A stretch of 64,000 nt of DNA from Moraxella macacae 0408225 (GTDB taxonomy: Bacteria; Pseudomonadota; Gammaproteobacteria; Pseudomonadales; Moraxellaceae): the NCBI RefSeq assembly GCF_000320365.1, contig NZ_ANIN01000001.1, positions 248,001 to 312,000 on the forward strand. Reading direction: 5' to 3'. The number at the start of each line of letters is the position of its first letter. Positions within the stretch are counted from its first letter, which is position 1. Positions 48,111-56,867 of this stretch are shown one piece after another. The notes beneath the pieces were generated by a model. It searched no databases. It saw only the letters and a list, made by a program, of their open reading frames with translations, and was not told the origin of the DNA. The translations under genes and the position numbers were made by a program.

Positions 48111-48125
48111 AGCAAAATCAATACA

Positions 48126-48506
48126 TTACGGTTGGTTCGGGCGTTCAATTTTGCTTACCTTGCCTGCTTCATCAAAATAAATTTTGACATAGTAACTGGC
48201 ATTGTGAATGCTTGGTTTTTGCTCACGTTTTGCCACTGTGCCTGCGGTAAAGTCATACAAATAATCCCAACGGTTTGGATTTAGCGTGTCTTGTAGTGCA
48301 GGACTGCCAAGCAAATACAACACTTGATTGGCAGTCATACCAACTTGAACACTGGCAAGTTTGGCATCGCTAATTGGTGTGCCTTGTGGAATGTCAATTT
48401 TATACACACTAAACCACGAGCAAGCAGGCAACACACTCACGCTTGCCAATGCAATCAACAAGGGCAATTGGCGACATTTTTTGGTAATTTTATTCAAAGT
48501 TTGCAT
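48126..48506 (-). CDS. bamE: Outer membrane assembly lipoprotein BamE
   Basis: 126 residues. Signal peptide with lipobox VLPAC, Cys29. The conserved IPQGTPISDAKLASVQVGMT, VLYLLGSP and WDYLYDF segments match BamE (SmpA/OmlA). Part of the BAM complex that folds outer membrane barrels. Divergent from fur, an arrangement conserved in Pseudomonas and Acinetobacter. AGGA precedes the ATG at 48506. Confidence 0.95.
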   Translation of the reverse strand: MQTLNKITKKCRQLPLLIALASVSVLPACSWFSVYKIDIPQGTPISDAKLASVQVGMTANQVLYLLGSPALQDTLNPNRWDYLYDFTAGTVAKREQKPSIHNASYYVKIYFDEAGKVSKIERPNQP

Positions 48507-48625
48507 TAAGATTTTTCCTATTTTGCCGTTACATGGCGGTTAAACATAAGTAAACACGAAAACACCCCACTATCATACGACATTTATACCAAAACGCCTA
48601 TATTTATCGTGGATTTTATGCTATT

Positions 48626-48643
48626 TTACCATTTTTATGGTAA
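48626..48643. promoter_or_regulatory. Palindrome upstream of fur
   Basis: TTACCAT and ATGGTAA with a TTTT spacer, 33 bases before the fur ATG in the bamE-fur gap. The position suits an operator or the early fur transcript. It does not match the Fur consensus well, and the binding protein is unknown. Confidence 0.35.
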
Positions 48644-48675
48644 GATAAGCAAAACCACAACAAAAAGGAACAACA

Positions 48676-49128
48676 ATGACATTTACCAATCAAGATTTAC
48701 GCCGTGCCGGCCTTAAAGTTACCCTGCCTCGTTTAAAAATTTTACAATTATTGGAAAATGCAACGCATCATCATATGAGTGCTGAAGATGTGTACAAAGC
48801 CTTGATTGAACAAGGCGAAGATGTTGGACTTGCAACTGTATACCGCGTGTTAACCCAATTTGAACAAGCAGGCATCGTAGAACGCCATAATTTTGAGAAC
48901 AATTTATCGGTTTTTGAGATCGCCCAAGCGGAACATCATGATCATTTGGTCTGTGATAATTGTGGTAAAATTGTTGAGTTTCATAAAGATGAAATTGAAC
49001 AGCTGCAAAATAAAGTTGCAAAAGAAAATGGTTTTAAATTATCAGGACACTCGTTGGTATTGTATGGAATTTGTGATGCGCCTGAATGCCAAACTGCGAC
49101 CAAAAATAATTTAAAGCCAAAAAATTAA
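48676..49128 (+). CDS. fur: Ferric uptake regulator Fur
   Basis: 150 residues. Winged-helix DNA-binding half (LKVTLPRLKILQLL, then GLATVYRVLTQFEQAGIV) and a C-terminal dimer/metal half with HHDHLVCDNCGKIVEF. The CxxC zinc site is present, and a second pair in CDAPECQ is also seen. With Fe(II) it represses iron-uptake genes; the adjacent lipoprotein/receptor/Slam operon has a Fur box over its promoter, so the regulator sits beside a likely target. RBS AAAGGAA before ATG 48676. Confidence 0.97.
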   Translation: MTFTNQDLRRAGLKVTLPRLKILQLLENATHHHMSAEDVYKALIEQGEDVGLATVYRVLTQFEQAGIVERHNFENNLSVFEIAQAEHHDHLVCDNCGKIVEFHKDEIEQLQNKVAKENGFKLSGHSLVLYGICDAPECQTATKNNLKPKN

Positions 49129-49401
49129 CAGTTTATCTCCTTGTAACAACACACTCCCTAGCAACACACTAAAGTGCGTTTTATGCGTGGTTTAGTGTAG
49201 ATTGGCAATTATTTATTCAATACAAGTTATCGTCTCATAATAAGTTACCATCTCATAATAAGTTATCGTCTTACAAACTTAGCACCTCTATAAAATTTCG
49301 GTAAATGATAAATTTTGCCGTTTTAGCTTATCTAGCCAAAACTTATACCCAATTAAAACCTATATTTTAGCCATTGATTGAAATATCAAATCAACAAAAC
49401 C

Positions 49402-49430
49402 TTGCAATTGCGTAAAATAATTGTAATAAT
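49402..49430 (+). promoter_or_regulatory. Predicted promoter of the iron-acquisition operon
   Basis: TTGCAA (49402-49407) and AATAAT (49425-49430) with 17-base spacing. The -10 box lies inside the Fur box at 49422-49440, so bound Fur would block RNA polymerase. Confidence 0.55.
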
Positions 49431-49440
49431 AATCATTATT
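49422..49440 (+). promoter_or_regulatory. Fur box
   Basis: The 19-mer starting TGTAATA and containing the exact core ATAATCATTAT matches the classical Fur consensus at 15 of 19 positions. It ends 38 bases before the lipoprotein ATG and overlaps the predicted -10 box. Iron-repressed expression of the three genes downstream follows. Confidence 0.85.
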
Positions 49441-49478
49441 ATTTACCAAATCATTTTTACTTGCATAGAAGACCTACC

Positions 49479-52049
49479 ATGACCACATCTAAAACCCCCA
49501 AAATGTTTAAAAAATCACACCTTGCCCTTGCTGTTGCCAGCACCTTTGCCGCCCTTGCTTTGACCGGTTGTGGTGGCGACAGTATTAAATCCGCCGCCCC
49601 CAACATCACCACCTTGCCAAAAGGCACGGTACCGCCTGCAGTTGCCAATCCCAATAAACCGGATAACAATAACAACGGTGGAAGCGATAACAATAACGGC
49701 GGAAGCGGTGGTAACGATAACAACGGTAGCGGTAGTGATAATAACCAAGCACAAACCCCGCAAAACCCACAAACCCAGCCTGCCGCGGGCTTTTTTATGG
49801 TGGGTAAAATCCGCGACACCAGTAAAACCAATAATCCAGAACGCACCGATGCATCGCAATATCTTGGCACGGATAAAATATTACCCGATGGCACAACCGC
49901 AGGCACAAATTTGCGCCAAGCACTCACCGAAAACGACATTAAACCCATGAATTTTAACCAATTCCCCACTTGGCAACAATTGCACATTGACAGTCCAACG
50001 CATGCACTCAAAGGTGATTGGCTTAAACGCGCCAAAGTTTATGGTTATGGCAAACTTTCACCCTTAAACGACCAAAACAATACTCATATTAATCACTTAC
50101 AAGACGAAAATAAAAAAGCCAAAAAATCCGCCGATAATTATGAACACATTCGTTTTGGTTATTTAGACATCGCAGGTTTAGGCTTAAACCAAAAAGCAGG
50201 TGAAAAAAACCTCCACAATGGTAAAATGCCGATTTTATTTTATCATGGTGATAACGTTAGCACACAATTACCCAGTGCTGGCACGTTTGAATACAAAGGC
50301 AATTGGCTGTATTTAAGTGATGTCAAAAAACGCCCTGCCCTAACTGGCAAAGATGAAAAAGTTGGCACTTATTTTAACGCTTACAGCAAAACCAACGAAG
50401 CTGATGAAATTAGTGCCGCCCATATTTATCTAAACAACATGAAGTACAAACACACGCCGGCTACTTATAAAGTGGATTTTGATAAAAACACCTTAACAGG
50501 TAAATTATCGTATTATGACAATCCCAATAAACAAAACAGCAGTGGCAATTATATTGCCAGCCAATTTGACACCACCAAAAAAGTTAATGAAGTAGATGTT
50601 TATCAAATTGACGGTAAAATTCAAGGCAACCGCTTTACCGGTACAGCCAAATCATTAATTACCGAAAACAGCAAAACCGCGCCGTTTATTAAAGAATTGT
50701 TTTCTAAAAAAGCCAATCCCAATAATCCCGACCCAGATTCAAATGCCCTAGAAGGCGGCTTTTATGGTGAAACGGGCGATGAATTGGCGGGTAAATTTTT
50801 ATCCAATGATGGCTCGGCGTATGTGGTATTTGGCGGCAAACGCAATGATAAAAACAAAAAACCCGAAACAAAACCGTTTTATTTTAGTGCAGGCTTTGAA
50901 AAACCGATTATTAGCAATATTTCTAATGAAGATATTGGCAAAGTGATTGAAAAGAAAAAACTAAATGAAGAAATTGATGCAAAGATTGACGAGGGCGAAA
51001 TACCAATTAGCGATGACCAATATGAATCTTACCCTTGGGGCAAGCCACAAGCTGATTTCACCAAACAAACCAGTACCAGTAAACAAGTCATTCCTGCTTA
51101 TTTTGGACAACACGATAAGTTTTATTTTAATGGCAATTATTACAATTTAAAGGCAAACTCAAAAGATAATTTAGAAGTAAAAAATGCCAATAACACACAA
51201 ACTATTAAAAATAAATACCCTGATGTAAAAGTTGAGCAAAAAGACAATGTAACCAAAATCACCTTACAAGAAAAACAAGGCGATAAACCTTATACCGCGA
51301 TTAATGCCAAAACTTACAATCATATTAGCTTTGGCGAAGTATTGTATAACGATGACAAAAATAACCCAACGCGCAGTTATTTTGTGCAAGGCGGCGACCA
51401 AGAGCAAACCACCACTTTACCAAGTGCAGGTAAATTTACTTATAACGGCTTGTGGGCGGGATATTTGATTCAGAAAAAAGATAAAGGTTTTAGCAATAAT
51501 GAAGACATAATTAAGAAAAAAGGACATAAAGATTATATCTTAGCCCAAGATTTTACCCCAGAGTCAGAAGAAGATGAAGAAGAAAATGACGAAGAGAGCA
51601 CAGATACTGATAAAACCTATCTTAAAGGCGAGATTAAACCTGAATACCGTGATAAATATCTACCAATAAACGAAAAAACCCATCAAAAAACGTTTTCATT
51701 GGATGGTAAAAATAAAGCCAGTTTTGATGTGGATTTTGATACCAATACTTTAAAAGGTGCATTAACCGATGAAAATGGTCATAGCGTGTTTGATATTAAA
51801 GACGGTAAAATAAATGACACAGGGTTTACCGCCAAAGCCGATGTTAACAATTACCGCGAAGAAGTTGGCAATACCAATAGCGGCGGTTTTTTATATGACA
51901 TAAAAGACATTGATGTCAATGGGCAATTCTTTGGCACTGATGGCGAAGAATTGGCAGGACAATTGCATTATGATAAAGGCGACGGCGTAACCGAAGAAGT
52001 GAAAAAAGCGGGCGCGGTATTTGGTGCGGTTAAAGGCGATAAAAAATAA
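49479..52049 (+). CDS. TbpB/LbpB-type surface lipoprotein
   Basis: 856 residues from ATG 49479; an upstream TTG would add six. Lipobox ALTGC, Cys31. After a Gly/Asn-rich anchor (about residues 57-90, NNNNGG-type repeats) come two similar lobes. Each has a handle with LPSAGTFEYKGNW or LPSAGKFTYNGLW and ends in a barrel with GFYGETGDELAGKF...AYVVFGGK or GQFFGTDGEELAGQL...GAVFGAVK. This is the TbpB/LbpB plan, longer than typical TbpB. The second lobe has an acidic loop (SEEDEEENDEESTDTD, near 700), a feature known from lactoferrin-binding LbpB. It would capture a host iron or haem carrier; the ligand is not established. First gene of the operon. Confidence 0.9.
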   Translation: MTTSKTPKMFKKSHLALAVASTFAALALTGCGGDSIKSAAPNITTLPKGTVPPAVANPNKPDNNNNGGSDNNNGGSGGNDNNGSGSDNNQAQTPQNPQTQPAAGFFMVGKIRDTSKTNNPERTDASQYLGTDKILPDGTTAGTNLRQALTENDIKPMNFNQFPTWQQLHIDSPTHALKGDWLKRAKVYGYGKLSPLNDQNNTHINHLQDENKKAKKSADNYEHIRFGYLDIAGLGLNQKAGEKNLHNGKMPILFYHGDNVSTQLPSAGTFEYKGNWLYLSDVKKRPALTGKDEKVGTYFNAYSKTNEADEISAAHIYLNNMKYKHTPATYKVDFDKNTLTGKLSYYDNPNKQNSSGNYIASQFDTTKKVNEVDVYQIDGKIQGNRFTGTAKSLITENSKTAPFIKELFSKKANPNNPDPDSNALEGGFYGETGDELAGKFLSNDGSAYVVFGGKRNDKNKKPETKPFYFSAGFEKPIISNISNEDIGKVIEKKKLNEEIDAKIDEGEIPISDDQYESYPWGKPQADFTKQTSTSKQVIPAYFGQHDKFYFNGNYYNLKANSKDNLEVKNANNTQTIKNKYPDVKVEQKDNVTKITLQEKQGDKPYTAINAKTYNHISFGEVLYNDDKNNPTRSYFVQGGDQEQTTTLPSAGKFTYNGLWAGYLIQKKDKGFSNNEDIIKKKGHKDYILAQDFTPESEEDEEENDEESTDTDKTYLKGEIKPEYRDKYLPINEKTHQKTFSLDGKNKASFDVDFDTNTLKGALTDENGHSVFDIKDGKINDTGFTAKADVNNYREEVGNTNSGGFLYDIKDIDVNGQFFGTDGEELAGQLHYDKGDGVTEEVKKAGAVFGAVKGDKK

Positions 52050-52114
52050 CCGTTATTACTTTTTAAGTATTAAAATTAAATTGTAGGCTTAAATAAATTG
52101 TAGGATTGTATATT

Positions 52115-55100
52115 ATGTCAACTTTGCATAACTTTCACCGCGCCAGTTTAAATCTTGCCATTCGCGGTGTGTTATTTGGCACTTTAATGGGGGCTTTTGC
52201 GTTGCCTGTGGTAAGTTTTGCACAAACGGCGGAAGAAACAGAAACCGAAAGCGAAACCGTTACCACAACAACCAAAGCCGAAGCCGCTAAACCAAAAGCC
52301 GAAGCCGAAACGCCAACCGCGCATTTAGACGCACTCGTTTTTACCGCGCCCACCAATCAAGTTACGCGTTTTGACACCGATGTAACAGGGCTTGGCAAAA
52401 CCGTGAAAACCGCTGCAAACTTAGCAAAAGAACACGTGCAAGGCATTCGCGATTTGGTGCGTTATGAAACGGGCATTAGCGTGGTGGAGCAAGGGCGTGG
52501 CGGCAGCAGCGGCTTTGCCATTCACGGCGTGGACAAAAACCGCGTCGCCATTACCGTGGACGGCGTAGCGCAAATTCAATCCTACAAAGACGAATCCACC
52601 AAACGCGCCGCCGCCAATTCTGGCACAATGAACGAAATTGAAATTGAAAACATTACCGCCGTCGCCATCAATAAAGGCGGCAACGCGCTAGAAGCAGGCA
52701 GCGGCGCACTCGGCGGCTCGGTGGCGTTTTATACCAAAGACGTTAGCGATGTATTAAAATCGGGCAATAATATCGGCGCGCAAAGCAAAACCACTTACAA
52801 CAGCAAAAACGCCCATTTTAGCCAAACATTAGCCGCCGCAGGCAAAAGCGATTTATTTGAAGCCATGGTGCAATACACTCATCGCAAAAGCAAAGAAAAC
52901 AGCGCGCATAATGATTTAGCCAATATTAATCAAAGTTTTTATCGTTTGGGCGCGTATCAAGATAAATATGATTTACGCAAAACGGATACATTATATAAAA
53001 GTGCCAGTTATGTAACGCTTGATTGTTTAAATTCTGCCAATCCGCAAGATTGCGTGCAATATAATTACAAATACACCAATTATAAACCCGACAGCACAAA
53101 AGGGCGTGAATTTAAAGAGTTAAATGATGCCGAAAAAGCGCAATATTTGGCTTCTATTCATCCGCAAGAAGTGGTTTCGGCTAAAGATTATACGGGCATT
53201 TATCGTTTATTGCCCGACCCAATGGATTATAAATCCGATTCATATTTAGCGCGCTTAAATATTAATTTTAAGCCCAATTTAATTGGCAAAATTATTGTTG
53301 AAGACACCAAACAGCAATACAATGTGCGCGATATGCGTCATTGTAGTTATCACGGCGTTAAATTAGGCAAAGATGGCACGCCCGATAGCAAAGGCAGTAT
53401 TCCCTGCGATGATTATAAAGAAAATATTGACCCTGATAATTCTGCAGAAAAAGCCTTTCGCCCCGGCAAAAACGACGTTCCCATTCCCAAACTTGCCTAC
53501 GCCAAAAGCAGCGTATTTAATCAAGCCCATAAAAAAACCCGTTATGGGGCGGCATTGGAATTTAAACCCAATGTTAATTGGTTTAAAAACGCCAATTTAA
53601 ATGTTAATCAACAAACCATTCAAATTAACAATCACGACATTAAAAAATCGTGCAGCACTTACCCAAATGTGGATTTAAATTGCACCATTAGCCAAATTGG
53701 ACATTATGAATATCATAATTTAAGCCGCTATCAAGAAAAGCGCACCAGTTTGCTTGGTAAATTAGAATTTAATTTTGATGCGTTAGGTAATCATAATTTA
53801 GCCCTTTTGGCAGGGGCGGATAAAGTCAATAGCCAGTTTTTTGCCAATAATACACGCCAAAGTATTGTAGATGCCAACAATGAACTCAATGTTGGCAGAA
53901 CGATAGACAGAAATGATTTAACTCCAGAGCAACAACAAAAGTTTGACCAATCAGGGGCAAAATATATTGCCAAAAATCGCAATCCTAAATTAGAAAGCGA
54001 AAACACTTGTGGCAATGCCAATGAATGCGTACGCGCCCCCATTGATAGCAACAGTTATTACATTGGTTTTAATAATATTTATCGCCCTAATAAATATTTT
54101 GATTTTAACTTTGGTGCGCGTTTTGATAAACAAAACATTAACACCCAAGACCCCAATATTACCAATAAAACTTATAACAACAAAAGCTATAATTTTGGCG
54201 CGGCAATTAATATTAGCCCTGATTTAAGTTTATTATACAAAACCGCCAAAGGCTTTCGTGCACCGAGTTTTTATGAACTCTATAATTATAATAGCACCGC
54301 CGCCCAACATAAAAACGACAGCGATGTTTCTTTTCCCAAACGCGCCATTGATGTAAAACCCGAAACTTCTCATAGCAATGAATATGGCGTGCGTTATCAA
54401 AATTATTGGGGCGATATTGAAATCAGTGCGTTTAATAGCCGTTATAAAGATATGTTAGATAGAGCAATTCCGCATTTATCGGCAGCACAAAAAGAATATT
54501 GTAAAAAGAATTTATCTTCTAATCAATGTATTGGCAATCCGCCAACACCAAAACCCAGCGATGAATTATTTGCCAATTTGTACAATGCCAAAATTAAAGG
54601 CACAAGTTTAAAAGTTAATTTGGATTTGCACAGTTTAACGCCCAAATTGCCCGACGGTCTTGGCGCAACGCTTGGCTACAGCAAAAGCAAATTAGCCCAA
54701 TTTGACTACATCGCCCCCAAAGACAGCGACGGCTGGTATCAGGCAAGCCCCAATTTTTGGGACGCCATCACCCCTGCGCGCTATGTTGTGGGGCTAAATT
54801 TTGACCACCCAAGCCAAACGTGGGGCGCTAGCACAACGCTCACCCACAGCAAGCAAAAGGACGAAAACGAGCTCAATGCCCTACGCATTTGGCGAGGCAC
54901 ACGCCAAACCGCCACGCTAAGCCAGTTTGCGCCAAAAGCCTATACCCTGCTTGACGTCGCAGGCTACTACAGCCCAACAGGCAGCATTACCGCGCGCCTT
55001 GGCATCAATAACCTGCTTAACACGCGCTACACCACTTGGGAAGCGGCGCGCCAATTGCCAAGCGAGGCCGCCAGCACCCAAGCCACGCGTTACATTGCGC

Positions 55101-55141
55101 CGGGGCGTAGTTATTTTGCCAGTTTTGAGATGAAGTTTTAG
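52115..55141 (+). CDS. TonB-dependent receptor, TbpA/LbpA type
   Basis: 1008 residues from ATG 52115. Signal peptide ending SFA. The plug is strongly TbpA/LbpA-like: DTDVTGLGKTVKTAANLAKE, IRDLVRYETGISVVEQGRGG, GVDKNRVAITVDGVAQIQSY, INKGGNALEAGSGALGGSVAF. The barrel ends ARYVVGLNFDHPSQTWG ... RYIAPGRSYFASFEMKF with the terminal Phe. The loop regions are shorter and diverge from known TbpA and LbpA; SCSTYPNVDLNCT recalls LbpA. The GC content is mosaic: 71/120 at 52441-52560, 39/120 at 53221-53340 and 67/120 at 54661-54780. It imports iron with TonB energy; ligand not established. It follows the lipoprotein by 65 bases. Confidence 0.93.
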   Translation: MSTLHNFHRASLNLAIRGVLFGTLMGAFALPVVSFAQTAEETETESETVTTTTKAEAAKPKAEAETPTAHLDALVFTAPTNQVTRFDTDVTGLGKTVKTAANLAKEHVQGIRDLVRYETGISVVEQGRGGSSGFAIHGVDKNRVAITVDGVAQIQSYKDESTKRAAANSGTMNEIEIENITAVAINKGGNALEAGSGALGGSVAFYTKDVSDVLKSGNNIGAQSKTTYNSKNAHFSQTLAAAGKSDLFEAMVQYTHRKSKENSAHNDLANINQSFYRLGAYQDKYDLRKTDTLYKSASYVTLDCLNSANPQDCVQYNYKYTNYKPDSTKGREFKELNDAEKAQYLASIHPQEVVSAKDYTGIYRLLPDPMDYKSDSYLARLNINFKPNLIGKIIVEDTKQQYNVRDMRHCSYHGVKLGKDGTPDSKGSIPCDDYKENIDPDNSAEKAFRPGKNDVPIPKLAYAKSSVFNQAHKKTRYGAALEFKPNVNWFKNANLNVNQQTIQINNHDIKKSCSTYPNVDLNCTISQIGHYEYHNLSRYQEKRTSLLGKLEFNFDALGNHNLALLAGADKVNSQFFANNTRQSIVDANNELNVGRTIDRNDLTPEQQQKFDQSGAKYIAKNRNPKLESENTCGNANECVRAPIDSNSYYIGFNNIYRPNKYFDFNFGARFDKQNINTQDPNITNKTYNNKSYNFGAAINISPDLSLLYKTAKGFRAPSFYELYNYNSTAAQHKNDSDVSFPKRAIDVKPETSHSNEYGVRYQNYWGDIEISAFNSRYKDMLDRAIPHLSAAQKEYCKKNLSSNQCIGNPPTPKPSDELFANLYNAKIKGTSLKVNLDLHSLTPKLPDGLGATLGYSKSKLAQFDYIAPKDSDGWYQASPNFWDAITPARYVVGLNFDHPSQTWGASTTLTHSKQKDENELNALRIWRGTRQTATLSQFAPKAYTLLDVAGYYSPTGSITARLGINNLLNTRYTTWEAARQLPSEAASTQATRYIAPGRSYFASFEMKF

Positions 55142-55144
55142 CCG

Positions 55145-56686
55145 ATGAATGGTTTTTTTGCGATAAAAACAGCAACGCAATTGACAACAAAGCTAACAAC
55201 ATTGTGTTGCTGTTTGGCGTATTTTATGCCTGTTTTTGCCGATGATAAAGCGGTGCAGCCGCCCATTTTGCACCCAGAAGCGGGCATTGATAGTTTGCAA
55301 AATGAACCCATTGCGACTACTTTGCCAATTGACAATTCACCACAAACCGAGCAAATTGCACCCATTGCACCAACTGAAATAAACGAAACGCCAACCGTGG
55401 ATATTGATTTTTTAATTAACAATCCCAATGCATTTGCGCATGTTTTTTATCAAGCGGTAATAAATGATGATGCCGAAACGTTGCGTTTATTAGTGCCGTT
55501 TTATCATCAATTGCCAAGGGATTATCAAGATGAGATTTTATTGTTATTTGCGCAAAGTAAAATTGCTTTAAGCGATAATAATCATAAATTGGCTTTGCAA
55601 TTATTAACCGAATTAAGCCAAAAACAGCCCAATTTAACTGCGGTAAAAATGCAAATTGCTTCATTGTTATTAAAAAATAAGCATGACCAAAAGGCAACTA
55701 TCATTTTAAATGAATTAAAAACCTCTGTGCATTTTAACAATTTAACAACAACAGAAAAAAAATGGCTAATAAAACAAAGTGCAATTTTAACACGCAAATA
55801 TAAACCGAGCATTGATATTGGTATGAACTTGTTATATTTAGATAATATTAATTCAGCTTCTACCACCGAGCAAAAAAATATTAGCAAAGAAAAGCCAAAA
55901 AGCACGCACGGTTTGGCGTTGTCTTTGGATTTGGATAAATATACGCCGCTTAATCATGGATTGAGTTTATATACTGGTCTTGATATTGATGGCAAATTTT
56001 ACCGCGATAACAGTCATAATGAAGCGTCTATTTTTGCCAATATTGGCTTGAAAAAAAATAATACGCACGGATTTTTGTCTATTACGCCATTTATTGGGCG
56101 CAATTTTGCCACCGACAACAAACAAAACCTTGTACCAAGAAAAAACAGTATTGGGGCGGCGTTTAATTGGCAACATAAATTTAATAATGAATTAAATAAA
56201 ACGTGGCAAAATAATTTATTTATACGTGCCGAACATGGCAATTATCAAAAGTCGTATCAAGGTTATAATGGCAACCGTTATCATTTAAGCGATACTATTG
56301 TATTGCAAAATAACCCTAAGCGGCGTTATTCTTTGGGGATAAATTATCAATTGAGCGATTTAACAGATGCCGCCAAAAGTAGCCATACTGTGGGAGTAAA
56401 TTTAGGTATTTTGCAACAATTTAATAATGGCTTTTTTGTGCAAGGCAAATTAAGCGCCGAGCGTGAGCGTTATCATGGCAAATTATTGCGCCTTGTTAAT
56501 CCGAATAATGTTTATCGCACCGATAAAACCATAACGCTGCAAACGGCTGTTTGGCATAAAAATATTAATTGGCAGGGTATTACGCCGCGGCTTAGTTATC
56601 GTTATGTGAATAATAAAAGTAATTTGCCAGCGTTATATAGTTATAAGAAGCATAGTGTGTTTTTGGAGTTTGGGCGGTCGTTTTAG
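55145..56686 (+). CDS. Slam-type surface lipoprotein assembly modulator
   Basis: 513 residues. Signal peptide ending VFA|DD, a helical TPR-like domain (about 85-205), then the DUF560 beta-barrel (GMNLLYLDNINS, DLDKYTPLNHGLSLYTGLDI, TPFIGRNF, RLSYRYVNNKSNLPALYSY, ending FLEFGRSF). Slam proteins move lipoproteins such as TbpB, LbpB or HpuA to the cell surface. It starts 3 bases after the receptor stop, so translation is likely coupled, and its cargo is most likely the lipoprotein two genes upstream. The order lipoprotein-receptor-Slam matches lbpB-lbpA-orf3 of Moraxella catarrhalis. Confidence 0.92.
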   Translation: MNGFFAIKTATQLTTKLTTLCCCLAYFMPVFADDKAVQPPILHPEAGIDSLQNEPIATTLPIDNSPQTEQIAPIAPTEINETPTVDIDFLINNPNAFAHVFYQAVINDDAETLRLLVPFYHQLPRDYQDEILLLFAQSKIALSDNNHKLALQLLTELSQKQPNLTAVKMQIASLLLKNKHDQKATIILNELKTSVHFNNLTTTEKKWLIKQSAILTRKYKPSIDIGMNLLYLDNINSASTTEQKNISKEKPKSTHGLALSLDLDKYTPLNHGLSLYTGLDIDGKFYRDNSHNEASIFANIGLKKNNTHGFLSITPFIGRNFATDNKQNLVPRKNSIGAAFNWQHKFNNELNKTWQNNLFIRAEHGNYQKSYQGYNGNRYHLSDTIVLQNNPKRRYSLGINYQLSDLTDAAKSSHTVGVNLGILQQFNNGFFVQGKLSAERERYHGKLLRLVNPNNVYRTDKTITLQTAVWHKNINWQGITPRLSYRYVNNKSNLPALYSYKKHSVFLEFGRSF

Positions 56687-56860
56687 CCAACCCTTTTAAT
56701 CAAAACCACCAATGCCAAACTTAACAAAATAGCCAAACAATTGACAACCGAGCAACAAATCCTACTCAATGAACTTCACACCCAAAACAAAAACCGTCTC
56801 AAATTGGCAAGCCAAAAAAACCCAAACCGACACAACCCCGCTTTTCTAATCACCATTTAA
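56687..56860 (+). pseudogene. Open frame without start after the Slam gene
   Basis: The Slam frame stays open for 57 codons past its TAG and ends at the TAA at 56858-56860 (reading TTNAKLNKIAKQLTTEQQ and onward). There is no ATG or clear ribosome site. It looks like the tail of a lost gene rather than a read-through product, because Slam already ends with its normal terminal Phe. I do not recognise the family. Confidence 0.3.
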
Positions 56861-56867
56861 CCAAAAT

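Larger units (their letters stand above)
49129..49478. promoter_or_regulatory. 350-base region between fur and the iron locus
   Basis: Contains a hairpin ACACTAAA/TTTAGTGT (49166-49173 and 49191-49198) that may end fur transcripts though it lacks a T-run, a tandem of aagttatcgtctcataat (49224-49241, variant 49242-49259, partial after 49260), and the promoter plus Fur box at 49402-49440. No ORF is supported on either strand. Confidence 0.6.

Noticed and set aside
49457-50035. 192-codon minus-strand frame opposite the lipoprotein start
   Set aside because: It is the antisense of the Gly/Asn-rich anchor; its composition is Leu/Pro low-complexity and it would cross the Fur-controlled promoter region.
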